Origin: Egicoccus sp. AB-alg2
GTDB lineage: Bacteria > Actinomycetota > Nitriliruptoria > Nitriliruptorales > Nitriliruptoraceae
Length of the DNA: 64,000 nt
NCBI RefSeq assembly: GCF_041821065.1
Contig: NZ_JBGUAX010000006.1
Coordinates: 1 to 64,000 of the forward strand
Reading direction: 5' to 3'
In this document: piece by piece, positions 43,421-51,563 of the stretch
Position numbering within the stretch: the first letter of the stretch is position 1
How the letters are laid out: every line of letters begins with the position of its first letter
Notes under the pieces: generated by a model
Database searches by the model: none
Told to the model about the DNA's origin: nothing
What the model saw: the letters and a program-made list of their open reading frames with translations, nothing else
Made by a program: the position numbers and the translations under genes

Positions 43421-44206
43421 TCAGGCCTCGAGGTGCTTCATGCGGTCGAGGACCTTCTCCCCGTCCGGGTCCTCGAGGCGGTCGACGAGGCGGCCGTCGG
43501 CGAGGAAGAGCACCTCGTCGGCGTAGCCGGCCGCGGTCGGGTCGTGGGTGACCATGACGACGGTCTGCCCGAAGTCGTCGACGGCCCGTCGAAGGAAGCC
43601 CAGCACCTCGGCGCCCGAGCGTGAGTCGAGGTTGCCGGTGGGCTCGTCGGCGAAGACGACCGCGGGGCGGCTGACCAGGGCCCGGGCGACGGCCACGCGC
43701 TGCTGTTGCCCGCCGGACAGCTCCGAGGGGCGGTGGCCGAGCCGATCCCCCAGCCCGATGACGTCGATCACGGTTGCGAACCAGTCGGGGTCGGGATCGG
43801 CGCCGACGAGCGCCAGCGGCAGCGTGATGTTCTCCCGCGCGGTCAGGGTCGGCAGCAGGTTGTAGGCCTGGAAGACGAACCCGATGCGTTCGCGGCGCAG
43901 CACCGTCAGCTGCGGGTCGCTGAGGGTGCCCAGCGAGACGTCACCGATCCAGGCCTCGCCGGAGGTGAGCGTGTCCAGCCCGGCCAGGCAGTGCATCAGC
44001 GTGGACTTGCCGGACCCGGACGGCCCCATGACGGCCGTGAAGCGGCGGGCGGGAACGTCGACGCTCAAGCCGTCGAGGGCGCGGACGGCGGTGTCGCCGC
44101 GGCCGTACACCTTGACGGCGTCGACGGCGCGGGCCGCCGGGCGTGCGGCCCCGGCAGCGGCGGCGGGCGCGAGCGCCCCGGTCGTGGAGGAGGGAGGGGT
44201 GTCCAT
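43421..44206 (-). CDS. ABC transporter ATPase, MacB/LolD type
   Basis: This 261-residue ATPase has Walker A GPSGSGKST, Q-loop FVFQAYNLLPTLTARENI, signature ELSGGQQQRVAVARAL, Walker B VVFADEPTGNLD and H-loop VTHDP. The N-terminal 25 residues are Ala/Pro-rich. It energises the FtsX permease downstream. A TAGCGT -10 box ends eight bases before the ATG, so the transcript may be leaderless. Confidence 0.95.
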   Translation of the reverse strand: MDTPPSSTTGALAPAAAAGAARPAARAVDAVKVYGRGDTAVRALDGLSVDVPARRFTAVMGPSGSGKSTLMHCLAGLDTLTSGEAWIGDVSLGTLSDPQLTVLRRERIGFVFQAYNLLPTLTARENITLPLALVGADPDPDWFATVIDVIGLGDRLGHRPSELSGGQQQRVAVARALVSRPAVVFADEPTGNLDSRSGAEVLGFLRRAVDDFGQTVVMVTHDPTAAGYADEVLFLADGRLVDRLEDPDGEKVLDRMKHLEA

Positions 44207-44214
44207 GGCGCCTC

Positions 44215-44220
44215 ACGCTA
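44215..44220 (-). promoter_or_regulatory. -10 box of the MacB-like operon
   Basis: TAGCGT on the minus strand with eight bases to the ATG: a probable leaderless start. Confidence 0.5.
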
Positions 44221-44361
44221 CGCGGCCCGGGAACCGGCGGGCATCGGGTACCACCCTGAGCCGGCCCCCGGGCTTCGTCGCCGGACCCGGGGACGGCCTG
44301 GGGGATCGCGTCCGCACGGCCGGGAACCTGGTCGCGCGACCTTGCAGGCGGCTGGCTCATC

Positions 44362-44394
44362 CGGACAGCGGGCGTCCGCTTCGGGTCGTAGCGT
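44362..44394 (+). promoter_or_regulatory. Inverted-repeat operator with -10 box, copy B
   Basis: CGGAC-N7-GTCCG (44362-44378) and TAGCGT (44389-44394) with the same ten-base spacing as copy A at 12629. It lies in the 400-base divergent gap (44207-44606), upstream of the second promoter at 44531. No gene starts between the two promoters, so it may be an extra promoter of the exporter genes. The gap also contains a twice-repeated gagttcgggg. Confidence 0.45.
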
Positions 44395-44530
44395 CGGCTC
44401 CGGTCGAAGCGCCGCGACCACGACCTCGCCCCCCTCGCCCGGGATCGGCGAGTTCGGGGACGAAGTCGTCGGGGACCGATGAGTTCGGGGGATCTCCCGT
44501 GTCAGTACGGCGTACCGCTCCCGGCGACCC

Positions 44531-44561
44531 TTGACCTCGAGCCTCCTCGAGGTCGTAGCGT
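44531..44561 (+). promoter_or_regulatory. MerR/SoxR-type promoter of the exporter operon
   Basis: TTGACC (44531-44536) and TAGCGT (44556-44561) are separated by 19 bp. A perfect inverted repeat gacctcgag-N4-ctcgaggtc (44533-44554) overlaps the -35 box and fills the spacer. The over-long spacer with a centred dyad is the hallmark of MerR-family promoters, and the half-site resembles the SoxR box. Start of transcription should fall near 44568, about 40 bases before the ATG. Confidence 0.75.
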
Positions 44562-44606
44562 CGGGCGCCGCACAGCTGGTGTGTCGTCGTGAGAGGACGA
44601 GAACCG

Positions 44607-45656
44607 ATGAACGAGGTGATCCGGGCCACCGGCCTGGTCAAGCGCTACAAGGAGGTCACGGCCCTCGACGGGCTCGACCTCGTCGTCCCCGAGGGCACCG
44701 TGCTCGGGCTGCTGGGCCCGAACGGCGCCGGCAAGACGACGGCCGTGCGCATCCTGACGACGCTGCTGGTCCCCGACGAGGGACACGTCGAGGTGGCCGG
44801 GATCGACGCGTTGCACGACCCGGAGGCCGTCCGCAAGCGGATCGGTCTGTCGGGACAGTACGCCGCCGTCGACGAACAGCTGACGGGGTTCGAGAACCTC
44901 GACATGATCGGCCGGCTGTACAAGCTCGGACGGCCTCGCGCACGCCAGCGGGCCGGCGAACTGCTCGAGCGCTTCCGGCTCGCCGACGCCGGCAACCGCC
45001 CGGTGAAGACCTACTCGGGCGGTATGCGCCGACGGTTGGACCTCGCCGGCGCACTCGTCGCCGAGCCGGCCGTGCTGTTCCTCGACGAGCCGACGACCGG
45101 GCTCGACCCGCGCAGCCGGTCCGACATGTGGGACGTCATCCGGGAACTGGTCGGGCGCGGCACCACGCTGCTGCTCACGACCCAGTACCTCGAGGAGGCG
45201 GACCTGCTCGCGGACGACATCGTGGTGATCGATCGTGGACAGGCCATCGCGCGTGGGACCGCTGACCAGCTCAAGGCCCAGGTGGGCGGGGAGCGCGTCG
45301 AGGTGGTGGTGACCCACGAGGGCGATCTGGCCGCGGCCGAGGCGATCCTCGACGAGGTGGCCGTCGGCGTGGTGCAGGTCGAGTCGCACACGCGGCTGCT
45401 GACCGCCCCGGTCACCGGCGGCGCCGACGACCTGATGCGGACGCTGCGCAGCCTCGACGCCCGCGGGGTGAAGATCAGCGACGTCGGGCTGCGGCGACCC
45501 ACCCTCGACGACGTCTTCCTCACCCTCACCGGCCACACCGCCGAGGAGGTCGAGTCCGACACCGGCGACGGATCGTCCGCGCCACCGGCCGACGCGGCCG
45601 CCGCCAGCCCACTGGTCACCGCGAGCGACGACACCTCGCAGGAGCACGCCCGATGA
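44607..45656 (+). CDS. ABC transporter ATPase, DrrA/daunorubicin-resistance type
   Basis: This 349-residue ATPase has Walker A GPNGAGKTT, signature YSGGMRRRLDLAGAL, Walker B VLFLDEPTTGLD and H-loop TTQYLEEAD. The DrrA-type C-terminal region is DDVFLTLTGH, with a low-complexity tail. It powers the DrrB-like permease downstream (overlap ATGA) to expel a hydrophobic or redox-active drug. The ATG at 44607 has a GAGAGGA site; the GTG at 44589 is less likely. It is driven by the MerR/SoxR-type promoter at 44531. Confidence 0.95.
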   Translation: MNEVIRATGLVKRYKEVTALDGLDLVVPEGTVLGLLGPNGAGKTTAVRILTTLLVPDEGHVEVAGIDALHDPEAVRKRIGLSGQYAAVDEQLTGFENLDMIGRLYKLGRPRARQRAGELLERFRLADAGNRPVKTYSGGMRRRLDLAGALVAEPAVLFLDEPTTGLDPRSRSDMWDVIRELVGRGTTLLLTTQYLEEADLLADDIVVIDRGQAIARGTADQLKAQVGGERVEVVVTHEGDLAAAEAILDEVAVGVVQVESHTRLLTAPVTGGADDLMRTLRSLDARGVKISDVGLRRPTLDDVFLTLTGHTAEEVESDTGDGSSAPPADAAAASPLVTASDDTSQEHAR

Positions 45657-46456
45657 GCAGCCTGACCTACGCCCTCGCCGACGGCGCCGTCGTCGCCAAG
45701 CGCAACCTCATCAAGATCAAGCGCGTGCCCGAGGTGCTCGTGTTCGTGCTGATCTCGCCGATCATGTTCGTGCTGCTGTTCGCCTACGTGTTCGGCGAGT
45801 CGATCCAGATCCCGGGGGTCGACTACAAGGAGTACCTGATCGCCGGGATCTTCGCGCAGACGGTGGTGTTCGGCGCCACGTTCACCGGCGCCGGGCTGGC
45901 CGAGGACATGCAGAAGGGCATCATCGACCGGTTCCGGTCCCTGCCGATGTCCCGGTCGGCCGTGCTGGTCGGACGCACCGGCTCCGACATCGCCTACAAC
46001 GTGCTGTCGATCGTCATCATGTCGCTGACCGGGCTGATCGTGGGGTGGCGGATCCGGGGCTCGGTGCTCGATGCCCTGGCCGCGTACCTGCTGCTGCTGG
46101 TGTTCGCCTACGCGATCTCGTGGATCATGGCCTTCGTGGGACTGCTCGTCCCCAGCGTGGAGGTCATCAACAACGCCTCGTTCATCGTGATCTTCCCGCT
46201 CACGTTCATCGCCAACACGTTCGTGCTGAGCGATGCGCTGCCCGGACCGCTGCAGACGATCGCCGAATGGAACCCGGTGTCCAGCGTCACGCACGCCGCC
46301 CGGGTCCTGTTCGGCAACATCGACCCGTCGATGCCGGTCCCGGACGTGTGGTCCTTCCGGCACCCGGTCGCCTACACGCTGCTGTGGGTGGTCATCATCC
46401 TGGCGGTGTTCGTGCCATTGAGCGTGCGCCAGTACAAGCGCTCCACCACGAAGTGA
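45653..46456 (+). CDS. ABC-2 type permease, DrrB-like
   Basis: This 267-residue membrane protein has six helices. The ABC-2 signature lies in EDMQKGIIDRFRSLPMSRSAVLVGRT, and the family-typical end is EWNPVSSVTHAARVLFGN. It forms the membrane part of the exporter with the DrrA-like ATPase. The operon ends seven bases before the convergent end of the quinone-reductase gene. Confidence 0.94.
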   Translation: MSSLTYALADGAVVAKRNLIKIKRVPEVLVFVLISPIMFVLLFAYVFGESIQIPGVDYKEYLIAGIFAQTVVFGATFTGAGLAEDMQKGIIDRFRSLPMSRSAVLVGRTGSDIAYNVLSIVIMSLTGLIVGWRIRGSVLDALAAYLLLLVFAYAISWIMAFVGLLVPSVEVINNASFIVIFPLTFIANTFVLSDALPGPLQTIAEWNPVSSVTHAARVLFGNIDPSMPVPDVWSFRHPVAYTLLWVVIILAVFVPLSVRQYKRSTTK

Positions 46457-46463
46457 CGAGCGG

Positions 46464-47498
46464 TCAGGTCCCGGTCAGCGCGGGGTTGTGCGCGGCCGGG
46501 ACCTGCTCGTCGGCCGGCGGCGGGCCTGGCGGGGTGCCGTCACCGAACGGCCGGCCGCCGAGTTCCTCGCGGAAGTGCGGGCTGGCCCAGTTCGCCAGAT
46601 CCGGGCCTCTGGGCACCACGCCGGTCGGGTTGATGTCGGTGTGCACCTCGTAGTAGTGGCGCTTGATGTCCACGAAGTCGATCGTGTCGCCGAAACCGGG
46701 CGTCTGGAACAGGTCGCGGGCGTAGGCCCACAGCACCGGCATCTCGGTCAGCTTCGACCGGTTGCACTTGAAGTGCCCGTGGTAGACCGGGTCGAAACGC
46801 ACCAGCGTCGTGAACAGCCGGACGTCGGCCTCCGTGATCGTGTCGCCCACGAGGTAGCGCTGGGTGGCGAGACGGTTCTCCAGCCAGTCGAGGCGGGCGA
46901 ACAACCGGTCGTAGGCCTGGCCGTAGGAGCCCTGGGTGCCGGCGAAGCCGGCCCGGTACACGCCGTTGTTGACGTCGCGGTAGACCAGCTCGCTCACCTC
47001 GTCGATCTGGTCGCGCAGGTGGTCGGGGTACAGCTCGGGCGCGCCGGGACGGTGGAATTCGCGCCACTCGGTCGACAGGTCGAGCGTGATCTGTGCGAAG
47101 TCGTTGGTCACGACCGCGCCGGAGGGGATGTCGACGATGGCGGGCACGGTGATGCCGCGCTCGTAGCCGGGCACGGCCGCTTCGTAGGCCTCCTCGAGCC
47201 GCTCGATGCCGAGCACCGGGTCGACGCCGCCGGGGTCGAGGTCGAATCGCCAGCTGCGCTGGTCGTGCGTCGGGCCCGCGACGCCCATGGACAGCACGTC
47301 CTCGAGGCCCAGCAGCCGCCGCACGATGATGGCGCGGTTGGCCCACGGGCAGGCGCGGCTGACGACGAGCCGGTAGCGGCCGGCCTCGACCGGCCATCCC
47401 TCCCGGCCGTCGGCGGTGATACGTGTCGCGAGGTAGCGCGTGTCGCGCTCGTAGCGCTCCTCGACGTAGGTGCCCTGCGATGTGGTGTGATCGGTCAT
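46464..47498 (-). CDS. Glutathionyl/mycothiolyl-hydroquinone reductase (GST Xi-like)
   Basis: This 344-residue GST-superfamily enzyme has catalytic Cys50 in SRACPWANR, the mark of hydroquinone reductases (YqjG/PcpF type). AIVDIPSGAVVTNDFAQI and RYLVGDTITEADVRLFTTLVRFD follow. The thiol used in an actinobacterium may be mycothiol. It reduces thiol-conjugated quinones back to hydroquinones. It lies next to the SoxR-type exporter operon, which fits redox-cycling chemistry, but has its own -10 box. Confidence 0.93.
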   Translation of the reverse strand: MTDHTTSQGTYVEERYERDTRYLATRITADGREGWPVEAGRYRLVVSRACPWANRAIIVRRLLGLEDVLSMGVAGPTHDQRSWRFDLDPGGVDPVLGIERLEEAYEAAVPGYERGITVPAIVDIPSGAVVTNDFAQITLDLSTEWREFHRPGAPELYPDHLRDQIDEVSELVYRDVNNGVYRAGFAGTQGSYGQAYDRLFARLDWLENRLATQRYLVGDTITEADVRLFTTLVRFDPVYHGHFKCNRSKLTEMPVLWAYARDLFQTPGFGDTIDFVDIKRHYYEVHTDINPTGVVPRGPDLANWASPHFREELGGRPFGDGTPPGPPPADEQVPAAHNPALTGT

Positions 47499-47505
47499 GT
47501 GGCCG

Positions 47506-47541
47506 ACGCTACCGGCCTCCGTGGGCCGTTCCGCCTAGCGT
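47506..47541. promoter_or_regulatory. Two divergent -10 boxes
   Basis: TAGCGT on the minus strand (47506-47511) ends seven bases before the ATG of the reductase gene, so that transcript may be leaderless. TAGCGT on the plus strand (47536-47541) lies 30 bases before the ATG at 47572. The two promoters overlap back to back, so one regulator could act on both. Confidence 0.5.
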
Positions 47542-47571
47542 CTCCGGCCGATCGACGAGGGAAATCGAGGA

Positions 47572-49080
47572 ATGACCGACCCATCCGTACCGCTCGACGG
47601 GGTGCAGTTCCCCCTGGTGGACGGGCGACGTAGCACGACGGCGACGGGCCGTTCGGTGTTCTCGGCCGCCGCGGCGGCGGTCGACCCGGATCTCGGACGA
47701 CGGATCACCGACGCGCGCGACTGGCACACCGGCTACGCACAGCTGCTGCGCGAGCTGGTCGCGGCCGACCTCACCACCCCGACCGCGGAGCCGGAGGCCG
47801 TGCCACGAACTGGCCTGCAGGCCACGTACGAGACGTTCCGTTACCACCGCGGCGAGGCCTCGGTTCCGGTGGCGGAGGCGGCGGCGCTGCCGACACGGGT
47901 CGAGCTGGAGACGGTCACCGCGCGAGGCCGCCAGGCGCCCGCGCGCGAGCTGGAGATCCCCTACCGCGGCCGGCTGCTGCGCGGTGACGACCTGCGCCGG
48001 CAGCTCGAGAGCTGGACGACGGCGGGCGTGGTCGAGCCGTCCCTGGCCGAGGCCGTGCGCCGCGTCGTCGACGAGCCCGCGTGGCTGGACCTGTCCGACC
48101 TGACCGTGGTGGTGCTCGGCGCCGCCTCGGAGATGGGGCCGCTCGGGCAGCTGCTGCGCTGGAACGCGACCGTGGTCCCCGTCGACCTGCCCCGCCCGCG
48201 GGTCTGGGACCGGGTGCTCGGCGCGCTCCGCGACGGGGCCGGCCGGGCGCACGTCCCGGTGCGCCACCGGGTCGATCCCGAGGACCACGCCGCCCTGGCC
48301 GTGGTGGCGGGTGCGGACCTCGACACCGAGCTTCCCGAGGTGGCCGCGTGGCTGGCCGGGTTCGACGGCGTCGACGCGGTCGGCACGTACGTCTACGCCG
48401 ACGGTGCCGACAACGTACGGGTGTCGCTGGCCGCGGACGTGCTCGCCACCGGCCTGCTGGCCCGCCGGCCGCAGGCCCTACTGGCCGGCTTGTTGACGCC
48501 GACCGACGTCTACGCTGCCCCGCTCGAGGCGGTCGAGGCCGCTCGCGAGCGCCTGGCCGGGGGCCGTGCCGACCGGCTGGCCCGCGCGGCGACCCGCGGC
48601 CGTGGGTTCCGCCCGCAGTACGAGGAGACGATGACGACGCCGGGCGGCGCGCAGTTCGGGCTCGCCGACTGCCAGGTGCTGCAGCAGGGACCGAACTACG
48701 CGCTGGCCAAGCGGTTGGCGCGCTGGCGCTTCCGGGTGGCACGCGCCGACGGGTTCGCCGTCTCCGCCAACGTCGCACCGGCCACCAGCACGCGCTCGGT
48801 CACCAGCAACCGGCTGCTGGCGGCCGCCTATGCGGGCGCGCACCACTTCGGTGTCGAGGTGTTCCGGCCGGAGACCAGCAACGCGTTGATGGCGGCGCTG
48901 CTGGTGCGCGACCTGCGCGACCCGGCCGCGGCCGGGCGGCCCGAGCGCGAACTGCCCCACCCGCAGGCGCTGTTCGCGGACACCGCCGCCCACGGTGGGC
49001 TGTGGCGGCTGCCCTGGGCGCCCCGTTCGGTATTGCCGCTCGCGGCCGTGCTGGGACTGCCAGCGAGTCTGCGTCGCTGA
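47572..49080 (+). CDS. Large conserved-looking enzyme of unknown function with a Rossmann-like motif
   Basis: This 502-residue protein is soluble apart from a hydrophobic end. A central segment VVVLGAASEMGPLGQLLRWNATVVPVDLPRPRVW (about 178-211) looks like the nucleotide-binding loop of a Rossmann fold. Other strong blocks are RGFRPQYEETMTTPGGAQFGLADCQVLQQGPNYALAKRLARWRF (about 343-386) and NVAPATSTRSVTSNRLLAAAYAGAHHFGVEVFRPETSNALMAALLVRDL. I do not recognise the family and will not name an activity. It is divergent from the quinone reductase. Confidence 0.8.
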   Translation: MTDPSVPLDGVQFPLVDGRRSTTATGRSVFSAAAAAVDPDLGRRITDARDWHTGYAQLLRELVAADLTTPTAEPEAVPRTGLQATYETFRYHRGEASVPVAEAAALPTRVELETVTARGRQAPARELEIPYRGRLLRGDDLRRQLESWTTAGVVEPSLAEAVRRVVDEPAWLDLSDLTVVVLGAASEMGPLGQLLRWNATVVPVDLPRPRVWDRVLGALRDGAGRAHVPVRHRVDPEDHAALAVVAGADLDTELPEVAAWLAGFDGVDAVGTYVYADGADNVRVSLAADVLATGLLARRPQALLAGLLTPTDVYAAPLEAVEAARERLAGGRADRLARAATRGRGFRPQYEETMTTPGGAQFGLADCQVLQQGPNYALAKRLARWRFRVARADGFAVSANVAPATSTRSVTSNRLLAAAYAGAHHFGVEVFRPETSNALMAALLVRDLRDPAAAGRPERELPHPQALFADTAAHGGLWRLPWAPRSVLPLAAVLGLPASLRR

Positions 49081-49131
49081 GGCACCGCCTCGGCGGCGCG
49101 GCCGGCGCGACGGCACGGCCGGCGCCCTGGG

Positions 49132-50607
49132 TCACAACGCCTCGGTCCGGCGTGGCAGGAGCAGGCGCGCCGCGACGAAGGTCACCACGGTGATGATGGC
49201 CAGGGCCACGAACAGCGACGGGTGGGTCGGCTGCAGCAGCAGCATCAGGTCCTGCAGGCCGAGGAACCCGTGCGTGGCCGGGAGCGCGTAGCTGAGCCAG
49301 CGCATCGGGAACATGATGCGATCCAGCGGCATGAACATGCCGCAGAAGAAGATCGTCGCGAGCAGCAGCAGCATGGAGAACTGCACGGCCTGCGAGTCGG
49401 TCCGTGACACCGCCGCGACGAGGAACCCGATGCCGATCGACGCCACCAGGGTCATCGCCAGCAACCCGATGAACGTCAGCCAGTGCACGGGCAGCGGCAC
49501 CCCGAAGACGGTGACGATCAACGCCGTCAGCCCGGTGGCCGCGATTGCGCCCAGCAGCAGGAACGCCAGCGTCTTGCCGGCCAGCCGCTCGCCCATGGTG
49601 GCGGGCGAGACGTGCAGCACCTCCAGCGTCCCGGCCCGCCGCTCGCGCACGAGGGCCAGGGCCGCGAACGTGACGCCGAGGTGCTGCAGCATCAGCGCCA
49701 GCACCCCCGGCGCGAAGTAGGTGTCCAGCGCAATCGCGACGGGTGTCTGCGCCTCGATCTGCATCGCGAACGGGCGGACGGCCACCTCGGCGTCGATGCC
49801 CTGCACCTGCGCGACGACCTGGTCGATCTCGTCCAGCGTGGCACCGGCCTGGTCGAGCTGGCCGACCCCGTCGATCTGCGCGAGCTTTTCGAGTTGGTCC
49901 GCGGCGGTGCGCAGCTGGGCCGGCAGGTCCTGCGGGCCGCCGAGCACGGTCACGACCCCGAGCAGTGCGCCATCCGTCTCCAGCAGGTCGGCCATCTGCT
50001 CCATCTGCGGGGCGAGCCGGGCAGCGGTCGCCTGCGCCGCCTGCAGGTCCTGGTCGTCGACGTTGGCGCGCAGTTGGGCGAGCTGGTCACGGGCGAACGC
50101 GATCTCCTCGTCCACGTCCGCGGTGCGCTGCTGCGCCACGACCAGCACCTCCTCGAGGACCTGGTCGTTGATCTGCGACACCGCGATGTCGGACGCGACG
50201 GCGATCTGCTCGTAGGTGACCGGGTCGAGGCTGCGGTGGTGGATCTCGATGACGGCCCGCTCGCTGGCCTCCAGCGCCGCCATGGCGTTCTCCGGCAGCA
50301 CGATGACGAGGTCCACCTCGCCGTCGCGCAGCGCCGCGAGTCCCTGTTCGGGATCGTCGCTGGTGCCCTGGTAGTCGATGCTGGCCGGCTGCTCGGTGCG
50401 AATGAACTCGTCGACCTGGGCGGTCAGTTCGTCCTCCGCTCCGACCACCAGGGTGCTCAGCGGCGGCAGGTCGTCGCTGTAACCGATGCCGAACAGGAAC
50501 AGGACCAGGAACGGCCCGAGGATCAGCAGCAGCAGCAGGCGCGGCTGGCGCAGCGTGGAGACCGTCTCTCCACGCGCGAACGCGCCGACGCGGACCGGAC
50601 TACGCAT
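49132..50607 (-). CDS. ABC-2 type permease (YhgE/Pip or DrrB-like, with large outer domain)
   Basis: This 491-residue protein has one N-terminal helix (LLLLLILGPFLVLFLFGIGY) and a large outer domain with a coiled coil (about 160-260). Five or six C-terminal helices follow, with the ABC-2 segment VRERRAGTLEVLHVSPATMGERLAGK. It pairs with the ATPase at 50600, whose gene overlaps it by eight bases. The substrate is unknown. Confidence 0.9.
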   Translation of the reverse strand: MRSPVRVGAFARGETVSTLRQPRLLLLLILGPFLVLFLFGIGYSDDLPPLSTLVVGAEDELTAQVDEFIRTEQPASIDYQGTSDDPEQGLAALRDGEVDLVIVLPENAMAALEASERAVIEIHHRSLDPVTYEQIAVASDIAVSQINDQVLEEVLVVAQQRTADVDEEIAFARDQLAQLRANVDDQDLQAAQATAARLAPQMEQMADLLETDGALLGVVTVLGGPQDLPAQLRTAADQLEKLAQIDGVGQLDQAGATLDEIDQVVAQVQGIDAEVAVRPFAMQIEAQTPVAIALDTYFAPGVLALMLQHLGVTFAALALVRERRAGTLEVLHVSPATMGERLAGKTLAFLLLGAIAATGLTALIVTVFGVPLPVHWLTFIGLLAMTLVASIGIGFLVAAVSRTDSQAVQFSMLLLLATIFFCGMFMPLDRIMFPMRWLSYALPATHGFLGLQDLMLLLQPTHPSLFVALAIITVVTFVAARLLLPRRTEAL

Positions 50608-51448
50608 CGTCGTTGCCCTCCGTGCCGGCGCGGTAACGCTCCAGGATCGTGACGAACACGTCGTCGAAGGTCGCCTCGTCGGGCACCCGGTCGCCGTAGG
50701 CGGCCGTCCGCAAGCCCTCCGGGGTGTTCACGATCACGACGCGGCCGTCGACGAGGAAGGCCACGAGGTCACAGTCGGCCGCCTCCTCCACGTACTGGGT
50801 CGTCACGAAGATGGTCGTGCCGCCGTCGCGCAGCGTCTGCAGGCGGTCCCAGATCCGGCGCCGCAGCAGCGGGTCGACCCCGGCGGTCGGCTCGTCGAGG
50901 ATGAGCAGTTGCGGGCGGTGGACGAGCGCGGCCGCCAGCCCCAGGCGGCGCTGTTCACCGCCGGACGCCTTCGACAGCCGCACCTTCTGCCGGTCCCCCA
51001 GGTCGAGGAAGTCCAGCGTCTCGCCGATACGGCGACGGGCCTCGCGGGCCTGCTTGCCGGGCAGGAACCGTGACCGCGGCGGCAGCCCGTACAGCGAGGC
51101 CATGAGGTGCAGGTTGTGCCGCATCGAGAGCTCGGGGTAGAAGGCGGCCGACTGCGGCAGGTAGCCGACCTTGCGGCGCATGTCCGAGTCGAAGCCGCTC
51201 GGGTCGGCGCCGAGGACCCGGATCTCCCCGCGGTCGGGGGTGTCCATCCCCAGCATCAGCTTCACGGTCGTCGACTTGCCCGACCCGCTGGGCCCGATCA
51301 GCCCGAAGATGGTCCCCTCGGGGACGATCATGGACAACCCCTGGACGCCCACGTCACCCGTGAACGTCCGCCACACGTCCTCGGCCTGGACGACCGCCGA
51401 GCGCTCGGCAGCCAGCCCGCGGGTCTGTGACAGGGCGTCGGTGCTCAT
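50600..51448 (-). CDS. ABC transporter ATPase for the adjacent permease
   Basis: This 282-residue ATPase has Walker A GPSGSGKST, signature LSKASGGEQRRLGLAAALV, Walker B LLILDEPTAGVD and H-loop TTQYVEEAADC. It has no DrrA tail. The ATG at 51448 has a GAAAGGG site. It is the first gene of a two-gene operon with the permease. The gap upstream to recQ (51449-51563) is short and shows no clear promoter. Confidence 0.94.
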   Translation of the reverse strand: MSTDALSQTRGLAAERSAVVQAEDVWRTFTGDVGVQGLSMIVPEGTIFGLIGPSGSGKSTTVKLMLGMDTPDRGEIRVLGADPSGFDSDMRRKVGYLPQSAAFYPELSMRHNLHLMASLYGLPPRSRFLPGKQAREARRRIGETLDFLDLGDRQKVRLSKASGGEQRRLGLAAALVHRPQLLILDEPTAGVDPLLRRRIWDRLQTLRDGGTTIFVTTQYVEEAADCDLVAFLVDGRVVIVNTPEGLRTAAYGDRVPDEATFDDVFVTILERYRAGTEGNDDA

Positions 51449-51563
51449 CGTGGCCCTTTCGTCCGGTCGGGACGGTGGTCCCCGTCCGACCGGGCTGGAG
51501 CCTAGGACGCGCTGAGAAGGCGCCTCTCTGGCCCAAAGGCCGCCCAGCGGACGGCCACCGCCC

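Noticed and set aside
44478-44591. 37-codon frame between the two exporter promoters
   Set aside because: It has no ribosome site and runs across the SoxR-type promoter, so it is unlikely to be translated as a leader peptide.
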